Notes under the pieces: generated by a model | Seen by the model: only the letters and a program-made list of their open reading frames with translations | What the model was told of the DNA's origin: nothing | The model's database searches: none | Assembly: GCF_000241325.1 (NCBI RefSeq) | Contig: NZ_BAEI01000004.1 | Location: forward strand, 83,550 to 147,549 | DNA: 64,000 nt | Direction: 5' to 3' | From: Gordonia polyisoprenivorans NBRC 16320 = JCM 10675 | GTDB lineage: Bacteria > Actinomycetota > Actinomycetes > Mycobacteriales > Mycobacteriaceae | Shown here: piece after piece, positions 62,752 to 64,000 of the stretch | Position numbering within the stretch: position 1 is the first letter of the stretch | Layout of the letters: every line of letters begins with the position of its first letter | Translations under genes and position numbers: made by a program

Positions 62752-63846
62752 ATGAAGGTCCTGAAGACGATGCACACGTTCTACACGGATCACATCTACG
62801 TCGAAGCGTATTCACGCTACTACGGATGGACGCCAGACGGTAAGCACGCGAAGATCTGGCAGAACCTCGACATGTTGGTTGCCCAGCTCGACGACCTCGG
62901 GATCAAGTACGAGACGTTGCGTAACGCACTCTGCCCGCGTCAGGACAAGCGTGAGGCGTGTCTGATGTTCAATTCGTTTATGCTCTCCGAGAAATACGGC
63001 AACTATGCGTACGGCGCGAGCAAGTTTATCGTTCCGGCTCTTCCGGGGAAGTTGAACACGGCAATTCATCACGGCGATCTGATCTGCAGGGACCGTCGGC
63101 GTGTCGTCGATTATTTGGCCGCCAATTATCCCTACCTCTGTCTTGATGGTGTCGTAGGAAGCGAGCAGATATATTGCGTGCATCTGTCGAACCTTAGTCC
63201 GGGAGCGTTGAGCGCGATAGATACTCAGTTGAAGCGCGCACCGGGTTACATCGGTGTCGTTGACACGACCTTGCAGTCGCCTTTGAAGAATATGCTCAGC
63301 GGGACGATCACCGCGGAGCTCGTCAAGGTCGGATCGACGTATATCTCCTCACACTACGAGGAGCTCGAAGCGAAAACGGGCGAGTACGAAGGAATCTGGG
63401 AGCTTGGTAACGCTCGACTGGTGTCCGTGTATGACCTGCTGTTCGGGCAGTACCTTGCGTACAAGATCCAGCGGTCGAGTGACGGTGTATTTAGTCAGAA
63501 CGAGGCGCTGATGTTGACCTCGCTCGATACTTGCTACGGCAGGGCGCCCGCGCCTGAGGTCACCGTTTCGATCACCGATGACAAGTTTAATTACTTAACA
63601 CGAGCTAAGGGCGCAAATCTGAAGAACATGGGGCTGGATGGTATCACTGCCGACGCACTATGTGCCCTCGTCCTCGAAAGGATTCGTGGTCATTACATTT
63701 ACGGTCTACGTCTCCTTGATAACGGAGATCTGCTGTGCTCGACACTAATCGAGGTTGAGCGTGCTGGGCGCACCTCATATCGTGCCGAAATAGGGCTAAG
63801 ACTCGAACCCGACGAGAGCAGATTCTGCATCACGACGTTTTACTGA
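62752..63846 (+). CDS. Unrecognised protein in the Gabija operon
   Basis: 364 residues. The ATG at 62752 follows AAGGAGGAGG. The sequence is rich in Tyr, His and Cys (HTFYTDHIYVEAYSRYYGW, LRNALCPRQDKREACLMF, FIVPALPGKLNTAIHHGDLICRDRRRVVDYL), with a middle part ALKRAPGYIGVVDTTLQ-like strands and a C-terminal domain with FNYLTRAKG and ERIRGHYIYGLRLLDNGDLLC. No membrane segments or metal motif that I can name. One TTA codon and A/T-leaning wobble positions resemble gajA rather than the chromosome. It lies 33 bases after its neighbour on the same strand. Function unknown. Confidence 0.6.
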   Translation: MKVLKTMHTFYTDHIYVEAYSRYYGWTPDGKHAKIWQNLDMLVAQLDDLGIKYETLRNALCPRQDKREACLMFNSFMLSEKYGNYAYGASKFIVPALPGKLNTAIHHGDLICRDRRRVVDYLAANYPYLCLDGVVGSEQIYCVHLSNLSPGALSAIDTQLKRAPGYIGVVDTTLQSPLKNMLSGTITAELVKVGSTYISSHYEELEAKTGEYEGIWELGNARLVSVYDLLFGQYLAYKIQRSSDGVFSQNEALMLTSLDTCYGRAPAPEVTVSITDDKFNYLTRAKGANLKNMGLDGITADALCALVLERIRGHYIYGLRLLDNGDLLCSTLIEVERAGRTSYRAEIGLRLEPDESRFCITTFY

Positions 63847-64000
63847 GGACAAGGCGCGCCGAGATCTCGGCGAGCGCGGGTTTCCAGGGCACGAAGGCAT
63901 GTGCGGTGCAGCCTGAAGGTGCTCAGCAGGCGGAGGATAAGAAAGGCGCAAGGAAGAGCAGAGGGGCCTAACGACGAAGCCGTCTAACTCCCGCTCCGAT
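63847..64000. other. Right edge of window, no gene seen
   Basis: Contains a perfect 16-base palindrome CGCCGAGATCTCGGCG at 63857-63872, 11 bases after the last stop, which may be an operon end or a binding site. The rest is purine-rich on the plus strand (GGCGGAGGATAAGAAAGGCG) with no frame I trust. Any integrase or att copy would lie beyond this edge. Confidence 0.4.

Noticed and set aside
57821..64000. Second copy of the tRNA-Ala 3' end marking an island attachment site
   Set aside because: No repeat of GGTTCGAGTCCCCTTAGCT was found to the right edge; it may lie outside the window.

Overview
The window is a high-GC actinobacterial chromosome segment, most likely Gordonia or a close mycolic-acid-bearing relative. 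This is an inference from gene content: Lsr2, a resuscitation-promoting-factor-like protein, an LCP ligase, a WS/DGAT acyltransferase, an adjacent acyl-CoA dehydrogenase pair, an MpaB-type oxygenase, and frequent GTG starts with overlapping stop/start codons. Genes are dense on both strands and most of the window reads as ordinary chromosome.

Layout. 1-6.2 kb: end of an unknown gene, a WS/DGAT-like acyltransferase, CsbD, and a tightly overlapping minus-strand operon of Asp23/Gls24-type envelope-stress proteins and membrane partners, facing an ECF sigma factor with its small partner. 6.2-12.6 kb: a DszC/SfnB-like flavin oxidoreductase with an 18-bp tandem repeat in its N-terminus, an AI-2E-type transporter, an ECHDC3-like crotonase lacking both catalytic glutamates, an LCP protein and a small secreted Rpf-like protein. 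12.6-23.9 kb: cation/proton antiporter, acyl-CoA thioesterase, a divergent MarR/MFS efflux pair, a NarL-type two-component system with an adjacent ABC exporter, an HtrA-like protease, an unknown membrane protein and a TetR regulator. 24-31.1 kb: MpaB-family oxygenase, two acyl-CoA dehydrogenases, and an AraC regulator facing a cytochrome P450 plus a three-domain reductase that closely match the guaiacol O-demethylase GcoA/GcoB. 31.1-42.2 kb: HNH protein, diacylglycerol-kinase-like lipid kinase, a DUF222-HNH (REP13E12-type) gene between inverted repeat elements, a bile-acid/Na symporter facing a LysR gene, a secreted GH43-like protein, a GNAT, an SDR facing a TetR gene, an RCC1-like propeller and MsrA. 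42.2-57.7 kb: YchF, an AI-2E-type transporter, an Ada-AlkA fusion with Ogt, RmuC, a nucleosidase, a fructosamine-kinase-like protein, an SDR, a cell-wall amidase, a COG0523 GTPase with TrhO, a lipoprotein, Lsr2 and a DsbA-like thioredoxin.

57.8 kb to the right edge is different. A tRNA-Ala(GGC) and a strong terminator are followed by a compact plus-strand operon: a small unknown protein, GajA (ATPase plus TOPRIM nuclease), GajB (UvrD-like helicase) and two unrecognised proteins. This is a Gabija anti-phage system beside a tRNA, with three candidate accessory genes, and is the part of the window most likely to hold undescribed biology. No integrase and no second copy of the tRNA 3' end are visible, so the far boundary lies outside the window.

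Other regulatory structure worth reading: a direct-repeat AraC site in front of gcoA, a perfect 12-bp-arm palindrome between tetR and the mpaB-like gene, and an operator-like palindrome filling the whole marR/MFS gap.
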